Shown one piece after another: positions 1 through 10,242 of a stretch of DNA of 64,000 nt (position 1 is the stretch's first letter; every line of letters begins with the position of its first letter). The stretch is from Candidatus Electrothrix rattekaaiensis. GTDB taxonomy: Bacteria > Desulfobacterota > Desulfobulbia > Desulfobulbales > Desulfobulbaceae. The notes under the pieces are model-generated. The model saw only the letters and a list, made by a program, of their open reading frames with translations. It was not told the DNA's origin and made no database searches. The position numbers and the translations under genes are program-made. The stretch spans positions 1-64,000 of the forward strand of contig JAVQMD010000003.1 of NCBI GenBank assembly GCA_032595675.1. Reading direction: 5' to 3'.

Positions 1-2615
1 CCGTTGCCCGTTTCCAGGCTGCTGACCGGGCCGAAGGGTTTGCTGCTGATATTTTCGGCCAGCAAGCCGGTTTTTCCCTCGTACAGGGACTGCACGGAAG
101 AAAGCTGTCCTGCGGTGTCACGGTTCCAGCTGATCCTGCGGCCCGAGGGATAGATCATGTACGCGACTTCCCCGTTGCCGGTGTAACCGTATTCAGTGAC
201 AAAAACCTGCCCGGCGGTGGTGCGGGTCTCCTTGATCAGCTCGCCGTGGATGTTGTACAGGTACACTGACCCGCCCGAGGCATCGGTCATGGAGGTCAGG
301 CGGCCTTTCTGCTCTGTTCCTTCCACGGTTTCATCGTAGTTGTAGCTCACCAGGGTCGTGCCGTTGTTCCGCTTGATCTGCGTCAGCCGGTTCAGGGCGT
401 CGTACTGATAAGTCAGGGTGATATTATCCGCATCAGTCCGGGACGCGACAAGATCGTTGGGCAGATACGTGTACAACGTCGTACCGTTATCCGGGCTGAC
501 CCGGCTTGTCCGACGCCCGAAATCGTCATAGACAAACTCGGTCTCCACGCCCCTGCTGTCCGTAACCGAGGTCCGGTTGTCGTGCGCATCGTAGCTGAAG
601 ATCGTGTTCGGCACAGCAGAACCGGGATCAGTGATGCCGGTCAATCGGTTCAGCTCGTCATATCCGTAGCCCGTGGTCAGGATAGTGGGTGTTGCGGTGT
701 CCCGCATTATTTTCCGCTCTGATAGATTACCTGCTGCGTCATAGAGCAGCTCTTCCGCCGGCAGGGTTTCAGTGGTGTCGATATCGTTCCAGGTCTTCCA
801 GTTCCGTCCTGCGCTGTCCGCAGCATAATGGAGGGCCGCTGTCAGGGTATCCTCGCTATCATAGACCTCTTTGTCCTGAAGATTCCCGGCAGCATCCCAG
901 GTCAGCTTGCGGTAGTTACCCTGATTATCGGTCACGCTCTTCAGCCTGCCCGAGGGCCAGTATGCATACTCCAGACGACGCTCGTCCGGCAGGTCCACGG
1001 CTTGCAGAACTCCGGCATCGTCGTAGGTATACAAGGTCGTGCGGTCGCCGACAGTCCGGGAGATCAACTGCCCTTGGTCATTATAATCCAGCACGGTCTC
1101 GGTCAGATTGGGATCAATGATCTTTTCCACCTTGCGCAGGGCGTTATAGTCTTGATACTCCACCACATGGCCGAGGGCGTTTGTCACTGTATGGAGCATA
1201 CCCTGATTATTGCCGTAGGCCGCACTATCGGGATAATACTCATAGAGCAGGATGTCGTTCACATCGGCGCGAGGTCCGTCCACTGCCTGCAACCTGCCCA
1301 GAGCATCGTAGTCATAATCGGTCGTCCGGGTAATCGGGGTTGTTCCGTTGTAGCCCTCTTCTGTTTTCGTGTCCGGATTACCGTTGGCGTCATATGTCCA
1401 GGTGGTGACGCTCTGCTGCCCCGGATTCGCCACAGAATCGCGGGTCACGGTATGTACCCGGTCGGTGCCGGTATAGTAGGCAGTGGTCACAGTGCGCTCA
1501 ATTGCACTGCCCAATGCTTTGGTCACGGTAGTTCGATTGCCTGCATCATCATAACCGTATCCGGTGACATTGCCCCGCCCGTCGGTCAGCTCCTCGGGCT
1601 GATTCCGATCAGTATACGTATAACTCCCGCTGTCTCCCGATCCGCCGCAGACGGCACAACCCGATCCGGTGAAGGAGTCAATGCGGGCCACCCCATGCTG
1701 CACACCCAGCTGATAGACAGTACTATTACCGAGCGCATCGATGACGGTCCGCTCCATCCCGTTGTAAACAATGGTGATCCCTTCGCTGCCATTGGCCTGA
1801 TAGGCGTTCTCCACCCGGTCGGAGCTGTCATAGACCACGGACATGATCTGCACGCCCTCCTCATCAATAACCGACGTCAGGTTATGGGGATCATTGCTGT
1901 CTTCATACTTGTATTCGCGAAAAGCAATGCTTCCCGGTCGATACACCTTCCACAGGTTACTGCCGCTGTATTGAAAGGTGAAATCGCCGACAGGTGCGGT
2001 CAGGGTTTCCAGATACCCGGAGGCATTGTAGGTGAAGGAAAAGGAACGGCCAAAGCTGTCAGACACGGATTGGAGCTGATCACCGCTGTAGGTGAAGGTA
2101 CGGGTATAGCCGCTTTGCTCCTGAATTTGGGTCAGCTTTCCTTGGCTGTCATAGCTATGAACAGTGCCGTCTTGTTTGGTCAGGATGTAGTCGCCGCTTG
2201 TTTCCAGGGTGATAGTCGTCTTTTTGCCCGCCGGACTGACCCAGACGCCCTCGCTGTCTTTGGTATGCGGAATATGCCGCCCGGTGGACAGTACCCGGCC
2301 GATTGAAGCATCATCACCCGGATCAATCAACAGATACTCCCCGAACGACCACGACCAGCCGTAGCCAAGCACGGATTCCCCGGTGCTCCGGCTGTTGTAC
2401 ACCCGCCGGAAGCTCAATGGGCCGGTGGGACCGTCTATACTCACGTCTATCTCTGTATGAACCTTGTTGCCGATGGCAAAGTTCACACTGTGAGATGAAA
2501 TGTATGGCTGTGTGGATGAGGCGTAAACAGCTCCGGTGCAAAGCAGGAAGAGCAGGAAAAGAAGAGCTGAAGTAAATAAACCGGACTGTGAAAAAAAGTG
2601 TCGTCGTTTTATCAT
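1..2615 (-). CDS. Secreted RHS/YD-repeat protein, C-terminus beyond the window
   Basis: The minus strand is open from an ATG at 2615 to the window edge (871 codons seen), so the C-terminal end and any toxin tip lie outside. The first ~33 residues form a Sec-type signal peptide (basic start, Leu/Phe-rich core, cleavage near VYA-SS). Next comes the N-terminal RHS segment (PTGPLSFRRVYNSRSTGE, GYGWSWSFGEY), a CAVCGG motif, then many YD repeats of the type YDANGNP, YDALGRL, YDELNRLTGI, YDDFGRR. Known family role: the repeats form a hollow beta shell around a variable C-terminal domain, often a toxin or adhesin. The small secreted gene at 2673-3143 lies 57 bp upstream in the same direction, so the two may be co-transcribed. 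I saw no frameshift. Whether it carries a toxin cannot be judged here. Confidence 0.9.
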   Translation of the reverse strand, partial: MIKRRHFFSQSGLFTSALLFLLFLLCTGAVYASSTQPYISSHSVNFAIGNKVHTEIDVSIDGPTGPLSFRRVYNSRSTGESVLGYGWSWSFGEYLLIDPGDDASIGRVLSTGRHIPHTKDSEGVWVSPAGKKTTITLETSGDYILTKQDGTVHSYDSQGKLTQIQEQSGYTRTFTYSGDQLQSVSDSFGRSFSFTYNASGYLETLTAPVGDFTFQYSGSNLWKVYRPGSIAFREYKYEDSNDPHNLTSVIDEEGVQIMSVVYDSSDRVENAYQANGSEGITIVYNGMERTVIDALGNSTVYQLGVQHGVARIDSFTGSGCAVCGGSGDSGSYTYTDRNQPEELTDGRGNVTGYGYDDAGNRTTVTKALGSAIERTVTTAYYTGTDRVHTVTRDSVANPGQQSVTTWTYDANGNPDTKTEEGYNGTTPITRTTDYDYDALGRLQAVDGPRADVNDILLYEYYPDSAAYGNNQGMLHTVTNALGHVVEYQDYNALRKVEKIIDPNLTETVLDYNDQGQLISRTVGDRTTLYTYDDAGVLQAVDLPDERRLEYAYWPSGRLKSVTDNQGNYRKLTWDAAGNLQDKEVYDSEDTLTAALHYAADSAGRNWKTWNDIDTTETLPAEELLYDAAGNLSERKIMRDTATPTILTTGYGYDELNRLTGITDPGSAVPNTIFSYDAHDNRTSVTDSRGVETEFVYDDFGRRTSRVSPDNGTTLYTYLPNDLVASRTDADNITLTYQYDALNRLTQIKRNNGTTLVSYNYDETVEGTEQKGRLTSMTDASGGSVYLYNIHGELIKETRTTAGQVFVTEYGYTGNGEVAYMIYPSGRRISWNRDTAGQLSSVQSLYEGKTGLLAENISSKPFGPVSSLETGN

Positions 2616-2672
2616 GATGATACCGAAAGGATGAATTTCGTTCAGCGAAGGAAAAGGAAAAATGAGCGCGAA

Positions 2673-3143
2673 TTATTCTTCGCAGGGAAGACCGAGGTTG
2701 TTTGCGTCAATAAGCGGAGCAGGACAGGGGGAGGTGTCTCCTTCGGAACGCTGTTCGCCGTTACAGTAAAGGTGGGCTGTATAACTTATCGTTCCTGTGC
2801 ATGGCATTGTAGAACCACCAAAAATAACTGTTTCACATCCGCACTGAGCAATTATTTCCGTAGGCGACGAGATATCTACAGCTGCTAACTCACCGGTATA
2901 ATCTCCAATCGTACCGATATATATTGTGCATGCAGCATCAATTGAGTACCAAGCACCATTCCAACTTGAATTGGAACTATCCGAATTGTAAGAAGAGATT
3001 GTATCTTGAGGTGTTACATGCTGTAGATCACTGTCCACCATCCAATACAGCTCTCCCTGTGGTTCAGCCGACAAGGAGGAGCAAGGCAGAACAAATAACG
3101 CAAACAGAGTAGATGCAGCCAGTACAGTTCTTAAAGCAATCAT
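2673..3143 (-). CDS. Small Cys-rich secreted protein, unknown function
   Basis: A 156-residue protein with a clear signal peptide (MIALRTVLAAS, hydrophobic core, cleavage near SLSA-EP). The mature part is acidic and Ser/Thr-rich with several cysteines (DAACTIY, CGCETV, MPCTGT, YCNGEQ, SPCPAP, GLPCEE) that could form disulfides in the periplasm or outside the cell. No known domain was recognised. It lies directly upstream of the RHS gene on the same strand. A role as partner, chaperone or immunity factor of the RHS protein is only suggested by position. Confidence 0.7.
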   Translation of the reverse strand: MIALRTVLAASTLFALFVLPCSSLSAEPQGELYWMVDSDLQHVTPQDTISSYNSDSSNSSWNGAWYSIDAACTIYIGTIGDYTGELAAVDISSPTEIIAQCGCETVIFGGSTMPCTGTISYTAHLYCNGEQRSEGDTSPCPAPLIDANNLGLPCEE

Positions 3144-3610
3144 AATTCACAATGCGGAAAAAGGTATGGAAAAAGGTATGTAACCAGCAGGCGTTCCTGC
3201 CCCTCCCTGCAAGCACTGAAGGGAACGGGCTTCCTTCTCTATGGTGGTGGTGACATGAACTTCGCAGAATCCGTCGCTATCTTCATCTCGGGAGAACGCC
3301 CCTTTGCTGTGACGTAAATTGCCGACACGTTTCTGCGCAGTAGCATGGTTCGGGATGACTTTAGTTGACAAACCATAAAAAGCCCTCTCTATCAAAGAAA
3401 TTTCCCTTTGAAGAAAAGGCAGTTGTACAAACCAACAACTCTGCTTAAACTGCTTCCTGATAATTGTCAAGGAACAAAGGAACGCCTTTATCAAACAAAA
3501 CAAGGAGGATATGGAGGTTTCTCCTTCTGCAACAAAGAAATTTCGTCAGATGAGATATTTCTATAGATTGCCAAACAACTCCTGTTGTTCACTCAGCCAC
3601 TTCAAGCACC
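3144..3610. other. Intergenic stretch, no convincing gene
   Basis: 467 bp between the small secreted gene and the DUF1703 gene. A 118-codon minus-strand frame (3147-3503) begins with TTG, has no ribosome binding site and a composition unlike its neighbours. It contains one DEDSDG stretch that looks like a calcium loop by chance. I treat it as non-coding, possibly the decayed tail of an older gene. Confidence 0.4.
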
Positions 3611-5305
3611 TCACCCAACCTCCACCGCCTCAATCGCACTGCCGTCAGTGAGCAGGAGGTAGGACTTCAGCTTGGGCAGCTTTCTGATCTCCGCAAGCTC
3701 CTGATACGCCCTGACCTGCGCAATTCCTTCGATTCGTTTCCCCTCCAAGCCTCGCTTCCCCTCCTTCTTCTTACTGTATTTCAGCTCAAAGAGAAACTGA
3801 TACCGCACCTCAATGGGGTTGCGCTCCAGCAGGAGGATATCCGGGTAGCGGTTGTTCACCTCGGCCTCGCTCTGAATAAAATAGACCTCAGACTGGTACA
3901 GCAGGGTCAGGATCACAGCCTTGATGTGTTTTTCATCCATGCGCATGAAATCACGGTTGGAAAATAAGGCCAGCACCCTGCCGATTTCCTCAATCAGCGG
4001 CTTGATATTATTATGCAGGGCCAATTCGGCCACAGCGTTTTCAATAGCGCGGCTTGAAACCGTAATCTGGCTGCGCCGCTCAATCTCCGCTCTGAAATAA
4101 TCATAATACAACTTCTGAATAACATAATTGGGCACCTTGTAGCAGTACTGACTGAGCAGGGTACCGCTGAGGGTAATAAAGCCCATGTACAGGAGCAGAC
4201 TGATAAAATCGTTGCGCTCAAAGGGCTTGTTCATATCCAGATCAAGTTTTCCCTTATGCCGCCCGACGATTTCGCCGTTGACGATCAGCTCCTCAAGGGT
4301 CTGGAAATTGTTCTCCCGGTCGCCGATCCCGAAGAGCCGCATGATTTTCCCGTAGTCCGAAGCGATATTGTCGTCCAGCATTTGTTCCGGCCAAAGGCAT
4401 CCCGCTCGGTCAAAGCTGTCTACAAAGTACAGCACCATGTCAGGATTGAACATCTTCTCGACGGCTCGACTGCTGAACAGGTAGCCGTTATACCAATTTC
4501 CGAGGATCCGCATTACCTCTGGAGCGTCAAGTCCGCAGGCATCAACAAGTGGTCGGATCAACCCTTCCGTTTCTTGGCGAGTAAACCCCAGAGCCTGATT
4601 AAATTCCTTAGCAAAGGAAAGATTTTTGCCGATATTGAAGCCGCTGGTCATGCTGTCCAGGGTGATGGAGGTCACACCGGTGATGAAGAGACGGTCAACA
4701 ATGCCCTCCATAGTGGCGGTCTTGATAACCTCATAAAATGCCCGGACAAAACCGCCCTTGCCTACGATTGCGCTGAACAGCTCCTGATCTTCGCCGAGCA
4801 CGGCATTGGCGAAATGGTCATACTCGTCGATAAACAGGTAAATTTTTGCCTCCCTGACGATTTCAAAAAACGCCTTCATCAAGGAGGCCGGGGATGACTG
4901 TTCCTCTACCCGACGAACCGCCTCAGCAGGATACTGATACTCGTTCAGAAAAGTCCGTAGTCTCTTGGTAACCTCAAAGGCGAAATCACGTTCAATACTC
5001 TCTTCATCTTTGATGCTAATGCCGCTGAACTCCATAAAGAGGATCTGATAGCTGTTTTTCAGCGGAGTGGGGTTGCGACCTATTGCAAGATTGCCGAAAA
5101 GAGCATCGAATGCATCCTTGGAGCGGATGTCGTAATAATAGCGGAGGGCGGAGAGGAAAAGCGTTTTGCCAAAGCGGCGAGGACGGAGCAAAATATTATA
5201 GCTGCCATTTTCTTCCAAGGCGGCGATATACTCTGTTTTGTCAATATAGAGAAAATCCTGAGTGATAATTTTTTCAAAATTACTCTCACCGTATGGCAGC
5301 TTCAT
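3611..5305 (-). CDS. DUF1703 protein: AAA-ATPase-like domain plus PD-(D/E)XK nuclease-like domain
   Basis: 564 residues. The N-terminal ATPase-like domain has the family hallmarks LYIDKTEYI (residues ~19-27), the P-loop variant RPRRFGKT (41-48) and an acidic Walker B stretch (LFIDEYDHF, ~155-165). The C-terminal ~100 residues carry a PD-(D/E)XK-like core (YPDILLLE, then FELKYSKK). The family (AAA-ATPase_like plus DUF1703) is greatly expanded in some anaerobes and Bacteroidetes. A mobile-element or defence role is suspected, but no function is established. A paralog lies at 44912-46465. The gene is alone on its strand here. Confidence 0.85.
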   Translation of the reverse strand: MKLPYGESNFEKIITQDFLYIDKTEYIAALEENGSYNILLRPRRFGKTLFLSALRYYYDIRSKDAFDALFGNLAIGRNPTPLKNSYQILFMEFSGISIKDEESIERDFAFEVTKRLRTFLNEYQYPAEAVRRVEEQSSPASLMKAFFEIVREAKIYLFIDEYDHFANAVLGEDQELFSAIVGKGGFVRAFYEVIKTATMEGIVDRLFITGVTSITLDSMTSGFNIGKNLSFAKEFNQALGFTRQETEGLIRPLVDACGLDAPEVMRILGNWYNGYLFSSRAVEKMFNPDMVLYFVDSFDRAGCLWPEQMLDDNIASDYGKIMRLFGIGDRENNFQTLEELIVNGEIVGRHKGKLDLDMNKPFERNDFISLLLYMGFITLSGTLLSQYCYKVPNYVIQKLYYDYFRAEIERRSQITVSSRAIENAVAELALHNNIKPLIEEIGRVLALFSNRDFMRMDEKHIKAVILTLLYQSEVYFIQSEAEVNNRYPDILLLERNPIEVRYQFLFELKYSKKKEGKRGLEGKRIEGIAQVRAYQELAEIRKLPKLKSYLLLTDGSAIEAVEVG

Positions 5306-5460
5306 ATTGTTTTTCTTGAAGATTAAGGGGTGAACGGATCAATGTAGGGGGGGCATGAAAAAAATAAACCAAACAAGAGCAACATAAATTGCAGCCGAGC
5401 GGCGGGCAAAACACCAAACATCCGTTCCCCTACGCCACCCGGCATAACGCTGCTGATCAC

Positions 5461-8136
5461 CTACATCCGCAACACCACATGCTCCAGCTCCGCATCAGAC
5501 CGATTGGAACTGATAATAAAGCCCAGTTTGGTCGCCAGCCGCAGCATTTCATTATTATTCCGCAGGATATCTCCCTCCATCGTCTGCAAGCCATGACTGC
5601 GGGCCGTATCAATGAGATGACGCATCAGCAGATGGGCAAGTCCCTGACGCTGCCATTTATCAGAAATAACAATGGCGAACTCGCAGCTCCTGCCGTCCGG
5701 GTTAATGATATAGCGGGCAACCCCGATCTCGGTTTCCTTGCCGTCCTGGTCTACCACCGCAATCAGGGCCATTTCCCGATTATAATCAATCTGGGTGAAG
5801 CTGGTCAGCATCTGCGGGCTGAGTTCTGACAGGGATTGCATAAAGCGAAAGTATTTGGACTGCTCGGAAAGATTACGGACAAACTCCTGCTCAATCTCGG
5901 CATCCTCGGGTCGGATGGGCCGGATCACCATATCGGTTCCGTTGGGTAATTGCCGAGTGGTCACCAAATGGGCCGGATAGGGATAGATGGCCATATGGTT
6001 GTAACGATCAGCGGTTTGGATATGATAATCCACCACAATACGCGCATCCACGGCAATGGCCCCGTGCTCGTCCACGATCAGGGGATTGATGTCCAGTTCC
6101 TTGACCAAGGGCAGCTCGCAGGCGATCTCGGAAACCCGCAATAAGACCTGCTCCAGAGCTTCAATGTCCACCGCTGGCATATGCCGAAAGGCCCCGAGCA
6201 GCTTGGATACCCTGGTTCGGCTGATCAGATCCCGGACCAGCCGACTGTTCAGCGGCGGCAGAGTGACCGCACGATCCCCCATCACTTCGACAGAGGTACC
6301 ACCCGCACCGAAGGTAATAACCGGGCCGAAGACCGGATCAGTAACAAGGCCGACCAATAATTCCCTACCGTTGGGACGCTGGAGCATGGGTTCAATGGTT
6401 ACCCCGTCAAGCCGGGCTTCCGGACGATTCTTCTTTACTTCGCTCAACATCTCGTTATAGGCACTGCGGGCTGCCTGGGCATTAGATATCCCCAGACGCA
6501 CCCCGCCTGCGTCAGATTTATGGGTGATGTCCGGCGAGTTGATTTTCAAAGCAATGGGAAAACCGATACTTTCCGCCTGAACCAGGGTCTCATTGGGAGA
6601 TCGAACAATACTGGCACTGGCCGTGGGAATCCGAAAGGCATGGAGCACGGCCTTGGATTCAGATTCACTGAGGATCTTGCGGCCCTCGCTCAGCACGCTC
6701 TCAATGATCAGGCGTGCCCCTTCCACGTCCGGTGCCCTGTCCCGTGAGATGGGACCGGGGGTTTCCAGCAGCAGTTTCTGGTTGCGGCTGTAGTTGACCA
6801 GATAAGAAAAGGCATCCACTGCTGTTTCCGGGGTGTTAAAGGTGGGGATATCCGCCTTGCGGAGAATGCGGCGGCCTTCTGCCACCTGAATCTCGCCCAT
6901 CCAGCAGGTCAACAGGGGTTTACCTCGGGTTTTCAAAGCAACCAAAGATTCCGCCACCCCGGCAGGATCAGTCATGGCCTGGGGTGTCAGCAAAACCAGC
7001 AGGCCGTCCACACCCGGATCCTTCATGCAGATCTCCACAGCCTGGGTATAGCGTTCCGGGGTTGCGTCTCCGATAATATCCACCGGATTGCTCTTGGACC
7101 AAGTGAGGGGCAGCACCTCGTCAAGCTTCTTCATGGTTGCTTCGCTCAACTCGGCCAAGGGCAACTCCAGATCAGCCAAGTGGTCTGTAGCCATCACGCC
7201 GGGGCCGCCGCCATTGGTTATGATCACCAGTCGTTCACCGCCTGCCTTAATGGGATACGTCAAAGTACCAGCAGCAGAAAAGAGGTTGGCAATGCGCATA
7301 CCGCGCACCACACCGGCCCGACGCAAGGCACTGTCAAAGACATCGTCTGCTCCGACCAGAGCACCGGTATGCGACATGGCCGCCTTTGACCCAGTGGCAT
7401 GACGACCCACCTTGAGAGCGATAACTGGCTTGATTCGCGCTGCGGCCCGCAATCCGCTCATAAACGACAGGGCATCGTGAATGCCCTCAATATAGAGGAG
7501 AATACTCTTGGTCTTGGGATCAGTGACCAGATAATCAAGAATATCACCGAAATCAATATCAGCGGAAATCCCGGTGGAAACCACAGCAGAAAAACCGATA
7601 TCATTGGCTGCGGCCCAGTCCAGAATAGCTGTACATAGGGCACCTGATTGAGAAACCAGGGCAATGCTTCCCTCGTTGGCATTGCCTTTGTTAAAGGTAC
7701 AGTTCAATCCGGTGCTCGGTCGCATCAGCCCTAAACAGTTGGGTCCCATAACCCGCATGTCGTAGCGATGAGCGTTTTCCACCACGGCCCGTTCCAGCTT
7801 CAACCCCTGCGGGCCGACTTCACGAAAGCCTGCCGAAATAACCACGGCATCCTTGATCCCGTAATTGCCGCAGGCTTCAATAATACCGGGCACGGTTGCC
7901 GCCGGGGTGGTTATAACCGCAAGATCGACCGGTTTGCCGATGGTCTTGAGATCAGGAAAGGCCTTGCGTCCCTGCACCTTTTTATGTTTCGGATTAATCG
8001 GAAAGACATCGCCTTTAAAACCGCCTTCGATCATATTCTTAAAGACTAGGTTACCCACCGCTCCCTCGCGGTCGCTGGCACCGAAGACGGCAACGGCGTC
8101 CGGTTCAAACAGTTTGTTCAGATAATGCTTACCCAT
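5461..8136 (-). CDS. NDP-forming acyl-CoA synthetase fused to a GNAT acetyltransferase
   Basis: 891 residues from the ATG at 8136 (MGKHYLNKLFEPDAVAVFGA). The frame runs 35 codons further upstream, but that extension lacks family similarity. Order of domains: CoA-binding Rossmann domain (FGASDREGAVGN), succinyl-CoA-ligase-like domains with the phospho-histidine loop (AAMSHTGALVGADD), ATP-grasp subdomain (ALKINSPDITHKSDAGGV), then a C-terminal GNAT domain of ~155 residues with an acetyl-CoA loop (WQRQGLAHLLM). Family knowledge: the synthetase part interconverts acyl-CoA and acid with ADP or ATP. The GNAT fusion resembles the Pat/PatZ protein lysine acetyltransferases that regulate acyl-CoA synthetases. 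Whether the synthetase half is catalytic or regulatory is open. It is transcribed divergently from the SEL1 gene. Confidence 0.9.
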   Translation of the reverse strand: MGKHYLNKLFEPDAVAVFGASDREGAVGNLVFKNMIEGGFKGDVFPINPKHKKVQGRKAFPDLKTIGKPVDLAVITTPAATVPGIIEACGNYGIKDAVVISAGFREVGPQGLKLERAVVENAHRYDMRVMGPNCLGLMRPSTGLNCTFNKGNANEGSIALVSQSGALCTAILDWAAANDIGFSAVVSTGISADIDFGDILDYLVTDPKTKSILLYIEGIHDALSFMSGLRAAARIKPVIALKVGRHATGSKAAMSHTGALVGADDVFDSALRRAGVVRGMRIANLFSAAGTLTYPIKAGGERLVIITNGGGPGVMATDHLADLELPLAELSEATMKKLDEVLPLTWSKSNPVDIIGDATPERYTQAVEICMKDPGVDGLLVLLTPQAMTDPAGVAESLVALKTRGKPLLTCWMGEIQVAEGRRILRKADIPTFNTPETAVDAFSYLVNYSRNQKLLLETPGPISRDRAPDVEGARLIIESVLSEGRKILSESESKAVLHAFRIPTASASIVRSPNETLVQAESIGFPIALKINSPDITHKSDAGGVRLGISNAQAARSAYNEMLSEVKKNRPEARLDGVTIEPMLQRPNGRELLVGLVTDPVFGPVITFGAGGTSVEVMGDRAVTLPPLNSRLVRDLISRTRVSKLLGAFRHMPAVDIEALEQVLLRVSEIACELPLVKELDINPLIVDEHGAIAVDARIVVDYHIQTADRYNHMAIYPYPAHLVTTRQLPNGTDMVIRPIRPEDAEIEQEFVRNLSEQSKYFRFMQSLSELSPQMLTSFTQIDYNREMALIAVVDQDGKETEIGVARYIINPDGRSCEFAIVISDKWQRQGLAHLLMRHLIDTARSHGLQTMEGDILRNNNEMLRLATKLGFIISSNRSDAELEHVVLRM

Positions 8137-8313
8137 GATTGCTCGCTCGTTAAATTTTTCTTTTAAAGATACTTTACTGTCTACTGTGGAGAACACAAGG
8201 ATAGAGAAAGAAGAAATACTCTCTTCCGTATGCTGAAACAAGAAATTATTGCCGAAATACGCTCGGCACGACTACAGATTGTAGCGCAAGATTATAAAAT
8301 ACATTATCATTGA

Positions 8314-8342
8314 TTGACATCTCCTTAGTTTCACCCTACATT
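8314..8342 (+). promoter_or_regulatory. Predicted sigma-70 promoter for the SEL1 gene
   Basis: A perfect TTGACA (8314-8319) is followed after exactly 17 bp by TACATT (8337-8342). It lies 85 bp upstream of the SEL1 start at 8427, in the divergent region shared with the acyl-CoA synthetase gene. Confidence 0.5.
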
Positions 8343-8426
8343 GTTCGAGTTGATCCGTCGTAACAATCCGTAACAGTAACTTCACCAATGTACTTCACCT
8401 AACTTCCTTACCAGATAAGGATTATT

Positions 8427-10214
8427 ATGTCGTTTTCAAAACAACACGGGATGGTTAAAAATATCAAAAATTTTATAGCAGACCTGTTCCGCTCCCCGAA
8501 AAAAACAGCATCACCTGTGAAACAGGGTCAAAGGGATCAAGCCCCCTCGGTCGAAGAAAACAGCAAGACTCTTCCCCGTCAGGAAAGGTCAGCTCGACAG
8601 ACAGCCTCTGAGGAACGACCGTACTCAAGAGGAGAGTCCGAAGACATGGTCCAAGGTTTTTTATCCTCCGGTTTTGGTTCCGCCGATTCCGCCAATTCCG
8701 CCGATTCTGTCGATGCTTCCTCCTATGGTGACAGTCATGACAAGCGTGATACTCGCTCTCTTCACGATGCCGACACGAGGAATGAACAGGAGATATGGAA
8801 AAAGGAGGAGCCTCAGACTGAAACTGCTCCTCATTCTGACGATCTGGTTCCGGGCGGACTCTACGCCGTTCAAGAACAGGAAGCTGGACCGTATTGCCTC
8901 GCAAAGGTAATTTATACAGAAGAACATGTCGTTCATGTAATTTGCTACGCAGAATGCCCTGAGCAACTCTCCCCTGAAATAACGGGACAGGAGGTGACTG
9001 TTGGCTTGAACAGAGAGGATGGCTCATTCGGCATTGATCATCTTCCGCTTCCCAAAACTGATTTTATCGCCAAAACGGTCTTTCTGGGGCAACGCCCCCT
9101 GACTGAAAATGATTTTGCAGGCTATCGTGTTTTTGTTGACTCAGTTTTCGATTGCCTTGACGAACAAGCTCCTGACTGGCTGAAAAAAGCCGGTTCGTAT
9201 GCAGCTTGGCGTTACGACCATAATGCCATGGCCGCCCTTGTTGACCGCTATCTTATCGGGGTTGACCTGCTCAGAGACAGCAAAAAATCCCTGTACTGGC
9301 TGAATCGACTTGTCCATGCAGAAAAAGGGCTTGTCCAACCCGGAGAATCCATTACAGAAGAACAACAGATCCTCACTGGCGGCATATACGCCTGCCCACA
9401 AGAGGATCAAAGATATCGTATTTGTAAAGTCGTGCTCAAAGACAAACACGGGGTGCAGCAACTCGATTTCCCTTCCCTGCTCGGTCAACTTCCAGAAGAA
9501 CTGCATCCGATCCGGATAGTTGAGCAGGCATCGGCACGGCGGACGGGCAAGCCCCCTTCGCTCTCCCATGACTCCCTTGACGCCCCGGGTTTTCTCGCGC
9601 AATCTCCTCTTTTTCTTGGCCTCTTACCCGTAACAGTTGATGAGCTCCACTGCTACCGGGCCCATCTCCGAAAAATGTTTGACGGGGCCGAGTTCCGGGA
9701 AAGTGCCTGGGAGAACCTCGGAAAAAGAGCGCAACATGGCGAAATACAAGCACAGATGGATGTTGCATACCGTTATATCGACGGCGACTCGCTCTGGGAG
9801 GTCAAACGAAATATCTCCGAAGCTCTTCGCTGGTTCACAGAGGCAGCAAACCAAGGTCACGGCCTTGCAGCCTATACTCTGGCCCTTCTTTTTCAACAGG
9901 GAGAAGAAGGGGTTCCGCCTGATCCGAAGCTAGGTCTTGAATGGCTCGTTTACTCGGCACAACTCAACTATGGGCCAGCTCAGCTCCATGCTGCGGACTG
10001 TTATCGACAGGGCAGAGGCTGTGCAGCGAACCCCGCACTTGCTCATGCTTGGTATTCTCTGGCGATTATGGCCGATAATGATCTGTCGGAAGAGGCAAAA
10101 AAAAGAGCGAAACAACGCAAATACGAAATAGAAGGCACCTGTTCCGACGAACAGCTGGCAGAGGCGAAAGAATATTTTCAGCAGCTCTTTCAGCAGCTGC
10201 AAGAATCCTCCTGA
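8427..10214 (+). CDS. SEL1-repeat protein
   Basis: 595 residues with no signal peptide. The first ~140 residues are low-complexity and charged, with an alternating FGSADSANSADSVD stretch. The middle holds two similar ~130-residue segments (each with GGLYAVQEQ or GGIYACPQED type openings). The C-terminal ~170 residues contain SEL1/TPR-like helical pairs (ALRWFTEAANQGHGLAAYTL, YGPAQLHAADCYRQGRG). SEL1 repeats serve in protein-protein binding; the partner is unknown. An AAGGA ribosome binding site precedes the ATG. The TraB-like gene follows after 28 bp and is probably co-transcribed. Confidence 0.8.
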   Translation: MSFSKQHGMVKNIKNFIADLFRSPKKTASPVKQGQRDQAPSVEENSKTLPRQERSARQTASEERPYSRGESEDMVQGFLSSGFGSADSANSADSVDASSYGDSHDKRDTRSLHDADTRNEQEIWKKEEPQTETAPHSDDLVPGGLYAVQEQEAGPYCLAKVIYTEEHVVHVICYAECPEQLSPEITGQEVTVGLNREDGSFGIDHLPLPKTDFIAKTVFLGQRPLTENDFAGYRVFVDSVFDCLDEQAPDWLKKAGSYAAWRYDHNAMAALVDRYLIGVDLLRDSKKSLYWLNRLVHAEKGLVQPGESITEEQQILTGGIYACPQEDQRYRICKVVLKDKHGVQQLDFPSLLGQLPEELHPIRIVEQASARRTGKPPSLSHDSLDAPGFLAQSPLFLGLLPVTVDELHCYRAHLRKMFDGAEFRESAWENLGKRAQHGEIQAQMDVAYRYIDGDSLWEVKRNISEALRWFTEAANQGHGLAAYTLALLFQQGEEGVPPDPKLGLEWLVYSAQLNYGPAQLHAADCYRQGRGCAANPALAHAWYSLAIMADNDLSEEAKKRAKQRKYEIEGTCSDEQLAEAKEYFQQLFQQLQESS

Positions 10215-10242
10215 CTTCAACAACCTTAACCCGAACAACACG

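Noticed and set aside
828-2306. Long plus-strand frame of 492 codons
   Set aside because: It is antisense to the RHS repeats; the minus strand has clear RHS motifs throughout and the plus frame has none.
3147-3503. 118-codon minus-strand frame
   Set aside because: TTG start, no ribosome binding site, no family features. The DEDSDG stretch alone does not support a calcium-binding protein.
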